Source: Toxoplasma gondii ME49 (lineage: Eukaryota; Apicomplexa; Conoidasida; Eucoccidiorida; Sarcocystidae). Taken from it: a stretch of 64,000 bases of DNA. Below are positions 26,901-37,973 of this stretch, one piece after another. A program made the translations under genes and the position numbers. Position 1 is the stretch's first letter, and each line of letters starts with the position of its first letter. The notes below the pieces were generated by a model that saw only the letters and a list, made by a program, of their open reading frames with translations, did no database searches and was not told the origin of the DNA. The stretch covers positions 310,001 to 374,000 of the forward strand of contig NC_031469.1 of the NCBI RefSeq assembly GCF_000006565.2. Reading direction: 5' to 3'.

Positions 26901-29900
26901 TCCTGCAAGACAATCATGCTCTGTGCTCTTTCCCCAGCTTCCAGCAACTACGACGAAACTCTCAGTACGCTGAGATACGCCGACCGAGCGAAGCAAGTCA
27001 AAAATTTTGCCGTAGTGAACGAAGACCCGACGCTCCGGCTCATCCGCGAACTCCGGGAAGAAAACGAGGAACTCAGGGCTCTCCTGGAGGGTAAGCAGAC
27101 CTCGTTTGCTGCAGCACAAACAGAGGTGCCAGGCACACAGGACGACTGAGGGAAGAACTGGATGAGACTGAGACGAAGACAGCAGGAAAAAGCTCTGAGT
27201 AAACGTGCTTTTCCCAGTGAACCGAAACCTGGTTACGTCTGCCGAACGTGGATGCGGACGGAAAGCATGAGTCTACTGCAAAGATGGCTATACGTCTTTT
27301 ATTCATTTATATTTTTACTCGCGAAGGCGTGCACCTGATCTACACGGACGCGTTAGCTCGTTGCGCATATTTCCCTAGGTGTCAATGCACATTATGTCAA
27401 TGTCGCTACGTGCGTACATGCAAACAGGCAATCGAATACACACGCTCAAACACATACGCACTTACACAAATACAGATTCGAGCGTGTAAACCGCTTTCAC
27501 TACGCGAGGAGCATGCATGCGGCATAGCTTTATGTGAGTGACCTGCAGAAGGGTAAGATCTGGTTATCACCCATGATTAGAATAAGGGATAAGTCGGGAT
27601 GTTTTTGGGAGGCGCCTTTCCGTCGAGGAAGAAACAATTCCCACTGATCTGTTCGCCGTATTGGTTCTGTGAAAAGAAAGACGCGGGATTCTGCGCTTTG
27701 CTTTGTTGTGTGCTCGCACAACAGGCAACAATGGTGCGAGCCGCGGTTTGTCTGAAGCCGAGAGAAAGGTGCTGGAGGAGGAACACCAGAAGGAAATCCG
27801 GGCGATGGAAAATGCACTCCACGACATGGAGAAATCGTTTCAGCAAAAACTGGAGGAGTCGCAAAAACAGGCTGCAGCCCAGACCGCGCAAGGTCCGTTA
27901 CGAGTCACAAAAGCACTCGTTTCTCACACCGGGCCTTTGGCGTTCGCACTGAGGGAATCGCATGTGACGCGCTGGCACACGAAACAGCAGAAAGGAAAGC
28001 AACACAAAACGCCCAGGTGCCTCACTGTTGAACTTTAGATGCACACTATCTCCTGGGGCACCATCTGAATTTCCGCGGCGGTGTCGACCAGCTTTTCGAG
28101 CTAACCTTACCATCTGAGGACATTCAAGACCAACACTTTTACCATTCTTACCGCACTGATCGAGGCTCACTTTGCTTGCTGCTCCGCCACAAACCAACAG
28201 ATCCAGGTTTTCAGGTATCCTTCTACCAACTTTTTCTCGATTCACCCATTGGCGTATCACTGTGTGTGTCTCCACATTGTGACGCTTGATTCAAGATGGG
28301 ATTTCTCCCCTCGTTTTCCACGGTTCTTCCCCAATTGCCCCTTGCCACTACCTGCTTGTCCAGCCTAGCCGGACTCCAGGCATTCCCTAACTTCTTTCTA
28401 CTGTAGTACGCCGGCCACCTAACTTCTACTTTCAAAGATTTGTCGTAGACAGACCCACAACACAATGTTATTTACACATTTCACCCGTAGACTGAACAAC
28501 TCTCTTGTGCTAAACAAGGCTGATGCGGGGTTGAAAGTCATTCTATCCAATGCCGGCGGTTTGTCTGTAGCTCTGTTACCGTTTGCTATTCTGGGCCAAC
28601 TGGTTTAGGATCATTCGTGGCATAGCGTTAGATCCGAGTACATGCACAAATGAGAAGATCACCGTCCTAGTCAAGGACAGCAGAAACCCCCAATTTAATA
28701 GGGTGAAGAGCCTGTATCCATGAAGTTGATTCAGGTTGTCTCCGACCCGTGTATCTCTCCTCCCCTCTAAAACGCGTTTCCCCCCTCGGCATTTCGCCGT
28801 ACGAGTACCGCCGCCTTTCCCGTCTACTTTTCCCCTGCGGTTTTTGTGGTGGTCCATCCCGCAGGCGCCATCGACTCGGCAACTGTTCCGCACTTGACCG
28901 TTTTGAACGAGGACGTTTTGCTGAGTGGGCAGGTGAAGTTCGCGTTTCCTCACGCGCCTGGGCAGCTCTGGATCGGCAAGAAGAAAGGCGACTGGACTCC
29001 GGACGTGTCTCTTTCGGGGCTTGGCATTTTTCCACGGCACTGCAGCTGTGCGTTCGACGCAGGAAAACGAGTGGTGTATCTGACGGTCGAGGAGGGGGTG
29101 AATTACACTTTCGTGAACGGCGAGAAAATCGGCAACAAGAAGCTCGTGGCGCTCAAATCCGGAGACCGCCTGGTGCTGGGGCAGGCGTACGCGTTTCTGG
29201 TCGTTTTTCCTGCAGAGAAAAATCCAAGGCTCCTCGAGGAATACACGTACGACAATGCGCTCCAGGAAGTGTGTGTCGCACAGGGCGAAGTCAAACGCGC
29301 GAAACCTAGCGAGGCGGAGCTGCAGGAAGAGAAAGCCAAGACCGAAGCGTATCGAAAACAGGTAGAGGCCATGCAGCGTGCGCAATCAGAGTTCGAGGAG
29401 AAAATGCGGCAAGCGGCGCTGAAGGCCAGCGCGGAGGAGCGACAGAGACTCGAGGAAGAGTTCCGGAAAAAACACGAGGCGCTCGACCGAGAGAAAAAGG
29501 AACTGCAGCGAAAGGAAATGCGCCGTCTAGCAGCCGAGACAGACCGGAAAGAGGTGGAGGCTACGCTCGTGGAAATTCTGCCCCGCGTCAAGGAAGCAAA
29601 CCTGATTGCGGCCGAACTCAACAAACCGTACAAGCTGATCCCTTCGTTCGACATGTGTTTCACCTCGACAGGCGAGCGGAAGTCTAAAGTCCTCGTCTCG
29701 GTGAAATACTGCGGAAAACTCGTCTATGAGTGGACCCCCGCAGTCCTCGACAACCGCCTCTTCCTCATGCGCGACCTCCTCGAGAAATACTATGAGGAAA
29801 CAGACAAGGACGGATTTCTAAGGCGTAGGCTGGAACATGAAAAGCGCGAAACATCCGCGAGGAACTCGGAGCTCGCCAGACAACACTTTCAACCAACACA

Positions 29901-30245
29901 AAACGAAGTTCGTGGTCTGGCGTTCACGGGCGTTTCTAAAAACCGAAACGCGACCGTTTGAACCAGCGTCCCAATGAATGGGCGAAGTGTACACACCACA
30001 ACGTTTCCTCTCTCCATCTGTATGCACTCTAAATAACTCCTACCGAGCACTTTTCCCCGTGCAGGTGATTCTTTTCCACCCAGGAGTCACTCGTTTGGCC
30101 GCCTTCCAACCAGCTGAATATTCAATTGCTTGACAAAGCTCTTTCATGGGAAGACAGATCTCCACAGGATCGCAAGCCTCCATACACCATAAATCACGAA
30201 CCTTTTCCATGTGAAAATTATATCTATCTATCTATCTATCTATCA

Positions 30246-30284
<39 letters not shown>

Positions 30285-32715
30285 CATACACGGATATGCT
30301 TATGCTCCCTGGCGCGGATGCATCTACCTCACGAGTGGTCATAAACGTATCAACGTATATATACATATATATATATATATATACATACATATGTATACAC
30401 ATATTCATGTACGCGGGCCTACATCACGTAAGTGGACAAGATGGTCTTTGTGTGAGACCTTCAGGTCTTAGGAAAGAGGAGGATCCTTTCTGGGATCCAA
30501 TCGAGAAGGAGAAATGCATCGGCAAAGCGGTCCTGTTTCTGCAGTCGCTGACCGCACAGTTGGAGTCAGAGTCAAATGCTCACATCTTCAACAAGGAAGG
30601 CGTGGAAGTAGGACAGGTTCGACGCCTACACTCGCTACACTCTCTATCGCTCACAAGGCAATATGCAAATACATGCGAATACGTAGTACGAACATACGCA
30701 TACACATGCTTCTCTCTCTCTCTCTATCTATATACATATATATATGCATAAGTATATATATCTGTGTATAGCCGCTGAACTAGAGACACGAAAGCTTTAT
30801 TTTTCTATCGCATGCTCGGGAGACTGAGTTTCACACTAGCATGTAAATTGCATGGCTGCTGGTACTTTGAGATCACACTGACGGCGAGAAGGGAAGCATG
30901 TTTCAGGCGACAGGGAGGTTAAGCGGGGAAGTTCGTGTCTGACATTTGTAAGATAGCAATGTAACGTAAATTCCAGATGGACACAAGTCATCCTCGTACC
31001 GTTCCCCTTGCAGACTCGTTTTTCCGAAACGCGAGGGAAACTCGAAGAATTCAAAGAAACACTTGGCAAACGCCCGCAGGGCCGTTGTCGTTCCATTTGC
31101 TCATAAGTCAAGCTACACGCAAGGCCCGAAAGTGCGAAGAAACAACATTTGTACAGGTGTTGAGGAACCTCGCTTGTGTCGTTCTGCTCTTCAAGGAAAC
31201 GCGAAATGAAAAGAGTTTCTCAATTCTTCGGCTATACCTGAGCTCGAAATTGACAAGTGACACTGTCTTCATGAAACAGACCTATACAGATACATGGACA
31301 TACATAAATCCATACATATATATATATATATATATATATACGTATTTATATGGAAAGGATTTCGACTGCTCGTACAGATGCTTGTGTGTCCTCAAAGCTC
31401 TCTCTGCATGCGAATATGGTCCTTCCGGCTCTCGACCTGCTGTCGATTGTTCTCCCTTTGTAGACTTGACAAGTGTCTAACCTTGTGTCTTTTTGCGGAC
31501 CAGGGAGTTCAGTGGAAAGTCCGAAGGAAACACGTTCGCTTCTGTGCTTTTATGCAGCTGAACGTGGCTGTGTTTCCGGTAACGAAGGACGGGAAGGAGT
31601 TGGAGGATGATGACATCAAGGAGAGTCCTGAAGAGCTGCTTGGCACTTCCGCATGTAAGTTACTGCGAGACGTTCGCTCTACAGTGCTGCTTGAGAGAAA
31701 ACCAAGTGCAGATACTTTCTTCGACTCGCTTCAGGTGTTGGCGTTCTCTCCGCAAATCCAAGCGGAGGAAACCGGAAAGGACGTGGAATTTGCAAGGTGG
31801 AACCTGACACTGAGGCAAGTGATCGATCGGATCCCAGAATCCGGCTTCCCGACAGGCAAGCTGAGAGGAGAGAGACGACTGAACTTCTACCTCGCTTCGT
31901 CTCCAGATGCATTTCTGGAGGACAGCCGCTGACGTTTTAGGTCCATTCGTTTTTTTGGAAAAATTCATTCCCTCGGGACAAGGAGTCCCCATATTCACAG
32001 TGGAGCATCTCCTCTCGTCGTGCGGTGCACTCTCTCTGGAGAAGACATTTTCCTTTTTCGCTTTTGAAAAAGAGCTGGAGACAGCGCGGTCTTCAAACGG
32101 GAGAGGCCGCGAATGTATGTAAACACGAATCATGCTGTTTCTTTGGAGAATGTCGACTCCGTGACTGTGCTCTGGACACGAATGTTTCCACCTGGAATCG
32201 CCTTTCCGAGAGCTATGGTGTATGTGGATATTCCGGGTCCGGGAGTTTTTCTTCCTCGACAGCGGCAAAGAGTTCCTTTTCTTCTCGGGTGACAGGACCT
32301 ACGGGTGTTGGGAGTTTCGCTCTCAGTTTTAGTCTCTCAAAAACGCGCCCCTGTCGTCGAATGCGAAGAAGCGATACACTCAGGAGTGCACTGCGTCGCA
32401 ACACCGTGCGCTGAGAATCCTCTGTTTTCCTTTGTCGCGTCCTCGCTTTTCGCGCTTCTCTCAGACTACGAGGTGAGGATTCTCAGTGCCTCGGGACTTC
32501 CCAAAGAGCTCTCCAACAACACCTTCGTCAAATTTAAGTTCTTTCGCTGTTCGAGCTACACCGAGACCCCGCGAGTCAGAGGTTCTACCGCCAACCCTGT
32601 CTTCAACTTCAGAAAAATTTTCGAAGAATCCGTCACACCGGCGTTCACGGACTACCTCGAAAACGAGGTTTTGATCTTTGAGGTCTACGGAGAGGATCTC
32701 CGAGCTACAAAGTAG
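23918..32715 (+). CDS. Kinesin-3 (KIF1/Unc104-like) motor with FHA domain
   Basis: Nine exons join in phase to 928 aa: 23918-24453, 25149-25255, 25838-25872, 26610-27090, 27725-27892, 28865-29824, 30465-30616, 31558-31654, 32465-32715. The start ATG sits in a CAAAATGAG context. The N-terminal motor (about residues 1-360) has the P-loop GQTGSGKS at 106-113, switch I ending SSRAH at 224-228 (SSRSH in most kinesins) and switch II DLAGSE at 256-261. A short coiled coil follows. The FHA domain is at about 451-540, from PHLTVLNED through [11 protein letters not shown] to YTFVNG. Next come a long charged coiled coil, the KIF1-type segment around [12 protein letters not shown] and a C2-like stretch ending near [16 protein letters not shown]. 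This order is typical of kinesin-3, plus-end-directed cargo motors on microtubules. No pleckstrin-homology domain was found before the TAG stop. The stop could be bypassed by a weak GTAGAA donor, so more 3' exons cannot be excluded. Confidence 0.88.
25751..25769. repeat. (TA)n tract in a kinesin intron
   Basis: Short alternating TA run upstream of the 35-base third exon of the kinesin gene. Confidence 0.7.
30220..30386. repeat. (TATC)n, (TC)n and (TA)n compound microsatellite
   Basis: A TATC tetranucleotide run passes into TC repeats and TA repeats (30220-30292), with another TA tract at 30358-30386. It lies in the intron just before kinesin exon 7. Confidence 0.8.
31315..31340. repeat. (TA)n tract in a kinesin intron
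   Basis: Alternating TA run between kinesin exons 7 and 8. Confidence 0.75.
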
Positions 32716-34002
32716 AAACAAGAACGAAGAAGAAGCACCCGTCTCGTGTGCTGTTTCAGTGGCGATCGAGAAAAACCTTTCCAGGATGGGGCGCCTTCCT
32801 TTCTCTACAGTTGTTATTTCTCTTCTTTGCCTGACAGTCACCTGCACGTTTGATTCTTCCTCTTTCTACAGTTTTCATCCCTTTTCCCGTTAATAGTCAC
32901 CTCCCAGCTCTGTCTCTTGGTTCTGTTGTGAGAGGTTTCCGCGTCGCCGAAACGCGCCATGTCGCTCAGTCTGCCTCAGCACTCTCACCACTCAGAGCGA
33001 AGTAGTGAAAACCCGGAATTTTGGAAGAAATTCATCCCTTTCACCTAAGGACTGGAGACGATTGCCAGAAAGTTCTTGTGGCGCTGAAGAGCCTTCGATT
33101 TCCGACTTCTCCTGGCTGTCTTCAGAGAGTCCTCTTCCACCTCAAACACACGTTTGTCTCTCGCGAAATCACACTGATAAACAATCCTGTCCAGAGTTTT
33201 ACCGACACCACGGTGGTGTGCTTCTTCCTTCCGTGGGAGTCGCTGCTTTCCACCCTTAATCCGATGGCTATCACCGCAGTCCCTATGCAGTAGATGAGAA
33301 CCGTTGCACAGCGAAGACCTGGCTGTACGACAGCGATCTTAGCTGGAATAAATAAAAACCTAGACTTTTGGCAAAACTCGGAGGCTTTCCTGGAGCCCTG
33401 TGTTCCTTTAAAATATCATCTCTCCTAGACCGTTCAGTTCGTATACATGCCTCGGCTGCATGCACGCTGGCGACCTCGGGCAAAAGACGCTAATTTCTCG
33501 CTGGACTCCTGAAACGAGGATCAGTTCCAAGTGCGAAAAAATCCAATTTCCAATGTTGTGCTCATGAATGTGTCCAGACATGCGGGGGATGTGCTTCGCA
33601 ATCGATGGATGTTCTGCTGCCTGTGAAACGCGGCTTTCTCGAACTGCATGCGGATGTACGCGAAACTCGCAGGTCACCTGTCCGCCGTTCCGGACTCTTT
33701 TTAAAAGAAAAATCAGCACCCCCTCATCCTTGACAGCTTTTTTCCCCGCTGGCTGTTTGCGTTTCTTCGTCGCTTCCCAAAGCTCGGCCTTTTTTCAAAG
33801 AAGAAAAACCAAAGTTCCAGCCTCTGCTGGGCTCCAGCAGCCGCTCGTGGTCCTTCGAGTCAAGGCGAGTCTCTTGCCTGACCGTTATTTTTTCAGTAAG
33901 GGAATCTTTTTCTTCTCGATAAAAGTTTCATTCGGCTTCCTGCTTTTGCTCTGGAAGCATTAAAAGGCTCTCGGAAATATTTTCCTTGGCACAGTCTCTA
34001 AG
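32716..34002. other. Intergenic region after kinesin
   Basis: Contains only short frames. A 90-codon frame (33021-33293) has no kinesin-like features. It is expected to hold the kinesin 3' untranslated region and the promoter of the next plus-strand gene. Confidence 0.4.
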
Positions 34003-36510
34003 ATGAGAGGGTCTCTCCTCTCTCCCTCTCCGTCGTTCTCGCCTCTGACAGCTTCCTCGCCTCGCTTTCCTCTCCGATGGCCATCTTCCAGGAAGCCTTT
34101 ACGCGGTTCCTCATGTCTACGCTCCGAACCTCTCTCTGATCTGTCTTCTTCTTCGTCTCCTTCTCGTGTGTCTGTGCTGGTTTCGCTGCCCTCGTCTCCT
34201 TTGCCTTCCAGGGATGTTTCTGTGACTCGTTTTCGAAAGATCCCTCATCTTCTGCTCCGATGTTCTCTCTGCAGTCGGCCGGGGACTTTCCTGGCTCGGC
34301 CTACATTTTCCCTTGTCACACCCGCCTCCCGTTCTTCCTCTACCTCTGCCTACTACCTTCCACTCTCCCCTTCCTCTTCCTTTCGTACCTGCTCTCAATC
34401 TCCTGACTCGTGTATTTCTTCCTTGTGCGAGTGGGCTCCACCGTCGCTGTCTCCACCGTCTTCGTCTCCTTCCTCGGCTTTCTCAGTGTCTCCTTTCTCC
34501 TCGTTTTCAGTGACTCCTCTCTCCTCGTTTTCAGTGACTCCTTCCTGTCTCCTGGGAAGCAGAAAGGCCGACGGGGGACAGCGTGAGTTGAAGAGGCCGG
34601 GTATGTTTACTCTCTCTCTGTGTTCTGACGCCTGCGTCGGACTCTCCTTTAAACATTTCAGAGTTCTGCATGAGAAAACTGCAAACGCGTTTCCTTCTCT
34701 CGAGCTGAAGCTAGCGTTGTGCGTAGACGAGGCTGTCGGGTCGAGCCCGGGTGTACGTACACCTGAAAAATGTCCTTTCCAGGACAAGTCGTTGACACCT
34801 CGCGAATCTCTTCATGCTGTGCGAGTCGAGTCTAGAATGACTCTGAGCACTAGAGCTCCCTTGAGTCCCGAGAATACAAAACATGCCTTCTCCGTTGGTG
34901 CACTCTCTGGAGGTTTTCCGGTGTCGTCGCTCACGGCTTGCCCTCCTCTCCGTTCGTTCTCTTCCTCGTCTCAAGGAAGTCTCGGAGGGAGAGAGCTGGA
35001 AAGCTCCGCATGTTTAGAAGAGGCTGCAAGCGCTGCGCCTGCGGGTGTGCGTATAGCTCAGGGAGAGAACCTGTGTGAATTCGAATACATCGACGAACAA
35101 GAGAGAGAAGATGCTTCCAAACGATGTGAGAGCAATGAAGCCTTCAATTCGTCGAAGCGACTGACCTGCCGCCAGCTTTCGAGGCCGAAAGGAAACCTCT
35201 CGCTCCGAAGCGACGAGGAGCCTCCAGGTGTATGCACACCTGAGCGACCCGAGGCGGACCGCCAGAAGATGCGGCGTTTCTCGCTTAGAAAACACAGGGG
35301 CGGTGCTCTTTTGACAGCGTGGAAGAGCGTCCATTCCGCGCTGCGGATTCAGGACTTCGTGGAGCGAGAGGGGGAAGATCTTTTTTCTTCTCGTGGAAAT
35401 AGAGGTATCGCCTTTGACGGCACCCCAGACCTCGCGTCCTCTGTGCGGAGACGCGCCCTGCCGCCTCTGCCGCTGCATGCCAAGAACATGCGCAGATACC
35501 CAACCACGAGCCTGTCGGCGAGAGAAGAACTCAGAGCAGACTCAGAGACGCACAGCGCCGTCCAGGGACTCTTAGCGCCGTCACCTGGAAATCTCACGCT
35601 TGTTCGCCTGGAATGCGCAGAAAAGAAACTGCGGCGGAAAGGTCAAGAGACGCTGACGAGACTGCTGCGAGAGAGGATCTGGGCCGAGCGAACAACTGAG
35701 GCGAGGGAGTCTAAGAGCGAGTACAGGGAGGAGGAGAAGAGAGAGGACGAGACGGAGACGGAGAGTGTGAAAGAGAACAGGAGAGAAGAGGGAACGGCAA
35801 AGACCATTGAAAGGATTTCAGTGCGTGAGGACGAAGGGAGAAGAGGTGAGGAGATTCGATTTGAAACAGCAGAGTCTGTCGAGGACCGGGACAGGCTAGA
35901 TGCCGATGAGTTGTCGGCGAGCTGCGAGTCAAGTGTCCGTACAGAGGAGCTTCGCAGCTACCTGCGGTATGTGATCTGCACGTTGCATCACCTCGAGTTG
36001 GAGACGCTGTTTTCTCTTTTTTGTCGGAAGAACCTCGAGTCCTTCTCCGCCAAGCAACTCCACGAGCTGCACTTTCTGTTGTTTTTTGAGGACCCGACAG
36101 AGCGAGGAGAGAAAAAGGGAAGAGCTCCGAGGGAGTTCGCGGAGGCCTCAGAGTCGGCAGAGTCGCTCGCAGCTCCGAAAGAGACAGTCTGCCTGGGAGA
36201 AGGACCCAGAGACCCCCCAGACTCGGAAGTGGAAGAGAGGAATGGAACGGACAAGACGAAACCAGAAAGGAAGGCAGCGTCGAAACAAGGAAGAAACGCG
36301 TTTCTCCTTTCTCTCCTCAATGGAACGGCTAAGGAGGTTCCGCAGTCTCTTCGAGAGAACCAGGTCCTCGCGCTCCTGCTCCACTACCTCCACACCGAGC
36401 ATCCTCTCCTTCCTCAAATGACGTTGCTTCGTCGAGCGGAAGGAAAATGTTCTCTCTCTCAAGCCTCAAATATCTCTGAAAAGATATCAACTCGGAGTCA
36501 CCTATGGTGA
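34003..36510 (+). CDS. Uncharacterised protein with Ser/Pro N-terminus and charged middle
   Basis: An open frame of 835 codons begins at an ATG. I do not recognise the family. Residues 1-190 are Ser/Pro/Arg-rich with almost no acidic residues, as in organellar targeting leaders, but this is inference. A 27-base direct duplication at about 34490-34545 repeats SFSVTP. The middle is charged (Glu/Arg, about residues 560-640). The last part looks folded and helical: ELRSYLRYVICTLHHLELE and VPQSLRENQVLALLLHYLH, which loosely recall helical repeats of apicomplexan organellar RNA-binding proteins. The TGA at 36508-36510 may not be the true end, because a phase-2 GTGATA donor overlaps it and splice-bounded coding-like pieces follow to 37805. 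Two GGTGTA-type palindromes encode PGVRTPE and PGVCTPE. It converges with the minus-strand gene ending at 37974. Confidence 0.6.
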   Translation: MRGSLLSPSPSFSPLTASSPRFPLRWPSSRKPLRGSSCLRSEPLSDLSSSSSPSRVSVLVSLPSSPLPSRDVSVTRFRKIPHLLLRCSLCSRPGTFLARPTFSLVTPASRSSSTSAYYLPLSPSSSFRTCSQSPDSCISSLCEWAPPSLSPPSSSPSSAFSVSPFSSFSVTPLSSFSVTPSCLLGSRKADGGQRELKRPGMFTLSLCSDACVGLSFKHFRVLHEKTANAFPSLELKLALCVDEAVGSSPGVRTPEKCPFQDKSLTPRESLHAVRVESRMTLSTRAPLSPENTKHAFSVGALSGGFPVSSLTACPPLRSFSSSSQGSLGGRELESSACLEEAASAAPAGVRIAQGENLCEFEYIDEQEREDASKRCESNEAFNSSKRLTCRQLSRPKGNLSLRSDEEPPGVCTPERPEADRQKMRRFSLRKHRGGALLTAWKSVHSALRIQDFVEREGEDLFSSRGNRGIAFDGTPDLASSVRRRALPPLPLHAKNMRRYPTTSLSAREELRADSETHSAVQGLLAPSPGNLTLVRLECAEKKLRRKGQETLTRLLRERIWAERTTEARESKSEYREEEKREDETETESVKENRREEGTAKTIERISVREDEGRRGEEIRFETAESVEDRDRLDADELSASCESSVRTEELRSYLRYVICTLHHLELETLFSLFCRKNLESFSAKQLHELHFLLFFEDPTERGEKKGRAPREFAEASESAESLAAPKETVCLGEGPRDPPDSEVEERNGTDKTKPERKAASKQGRNAFLLSLLNGTAKEVPQSLRENQVLALLLHYLHTEHPLLPQMTLLRRAEGKCSLSQASNISEKISTRSHLW
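34750..34763. repeat. Palindrome GGTGTACGTACACC
   Basis: Perfect 14-base palindrome inside coding sequence (reads GVRTP). It belongs to a small set of similar palindromes at 35226, 41828 and 43173. Confidence 0.7.
35226..35241. repeat. Palindrome AGGTGT-ATGC-ACACCT
   Basis: Six-base inverted arms around a four-base centre, inside coding sequence (reads GVCTP). Same family as the element at 34750. Confidence 0.65.
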
Positions 36511-36639
36511 TAGTCGTGTACAAATATTAGTCTCTACTTTTTTTGTGCGTCTAGATGCTGCTTTCCATGGAGGTGTATCCACTCATAAAAATACATATAC
36601 ACACATGCATCTACACAGGCGTGTATAAACAAATACATC

Positions 36640-36673
36640 AATAAATATTTATATATATGTATACGTAGATACA

Positions 36674-36713
<40 letters not shown>

Positions 36714-36770
36714 TGTATATATGCATGCATATAAATATATATATGTATATATATATATATATGTATGTTT
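36640..36770. repeat. (TA)n-rich tract
   Basis: Interrupted TATATA/CATATA repeats directly after the long frame that ends at 36510. This is consistent with an intron separating it from the small downstream exons. Confidence 0.75.
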
Positions 36771-36804
36771 CTATTCCTTTGTGTGCTTAAGTGATATTTG
36801 ACAG

Positions 36805-37805
36805 CTGCTTTGGTGCATGAAGAAGAAAGGTGATGTCACTGAAGAAAAGAATGTCTGCCGTGCAGCGTTGAACTTTTGCCTCCAGCTCGGGTATGTCGAG
36901 TGAGGTACTTTGTAAAAAATCTTTTTCGGATGCCTCCTACCCGGAGCATGCCCATTTCAGTGGCTTTCCGAGGACGGAAGGACAGATCCGCAGATCCACG
37001 CAGGTCTACATATCCATCTTCCGCTGTACGGCAATTCGTTAGGACACACATATACATGTTCATGTGCATCTGTTTGTAAGACCATTTTCTATGAGCTTAC
37101 AGACATATTTTTATGTATATATCTATATATCTATCTATATATATCTATATATCTATCTATATATATATATATATATATATATGCGTGTACGTCCTCACTG
37201 CGTGAACAAGGACGCCCCCCTCTTTGAGGAGAAAAAAGACTTTGTGGAGGTTCGATCACTTGGCGCCGCAGCGTTGGAGAATTCGGATTTTTTCTTCCAG
37301 AAAATAATGTTCATTCTGCTGGCGATTCAAGAGAACACCGAGATTCTTCCCTCTGAAATACGCGCGTGTCTGTACACGCAAAAACACTTAGCTCACCACT
37401 CGCACGACGCGCCAAGTCGACAATCGGAGATGGACGAAGTTCATTTTCACCGGAAAAAAGACTCTTTTCCCTTGTCCCCATATTAATTATATATCCAACA
37501 TAAACGTGTATATGCGTATGTGCGCATAGATGTATATATATATATATATATATATATGGTACACACATATATTAAGATGTACAGATATATTTTTGCGTGG
37601 GTATGCACTGACAAATGCAGATTTATTTGTCCGCATTCATGAGTTGAGGAAGGTCAAGCGTTTGAGGGCCAATCGACGAGAGACGCGCGAGAGGCAGCAG
37701 AGAAAATCCAGAAAAATACAAAGAAGGCCTGGCCACTCTCCAGAGAGGACGTTCACCGGACGAGAAGAAAAGAAGCAACAACAAGGAGACTCTCGCCTTT
37801 TATAG
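36805..37805 (+). CDS. Candidate 3' exons of the preceding gene
   Basis: Four short splice-bounded pieces can be read. They are 36805-36892 (after TTGACAG, before GTATGT), 36959-37003 (after TTTCAG), a piece from about 37303 (after CTTCCAG, reading KIMFILLAIQENTEILPSEI) and a last piece from 37613 (after ATGCAG) to a TAG at 37803-37805. The last is Lys/Arg-rich (FVRIHELRKVKRLRANRRE). They chain in phase with each other: phase 2, then 0, then 1 through a weak GTCTGT donor. I could not find a convincing phase-matched donor linking the first piece to the frame ending at 36510. The model is therefore tentative, and some pieces may be non-coding. Confidence 0.3.
37117..37183. repeat. (TATC)/(TA)n microsatellite
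   Basis: TATCTATA and TA repeats lie between the candidate 3' exons. A further TA run occurs at 37537-37557. Confidence 0.7.
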
Positions 37806-37973
37806 ATCAACCGCTGCTACATTGCCACCCCACCTTGCTTTCTCTTTTTCCTCTCGACTCGTTTTCTATCTCTCTTCTCGCTCTGTAATTTTCTCCCCTT
37901 CCAAGTGTCTTGTTTGTTGTTCCTCTTCGCACTCTTCCGCGTCTCTGACTTTCGCAGACTCGTGACGCTTCGT

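Noticed and set aside
31663..31932. Kinesin exon-8 frame reading on past its donor
   Set aside because: The GTAAGT donor at 31655 and the phase-matched exon 9 ([15 protein letters not shown]) give a KIF1-like continuation. The read-through has no homology.
37220..37240. GGTTCGATC resembling a tRNA B box
   Set aside because: There is no matching A box, cloverleaf stems or acceptor pairing around it.
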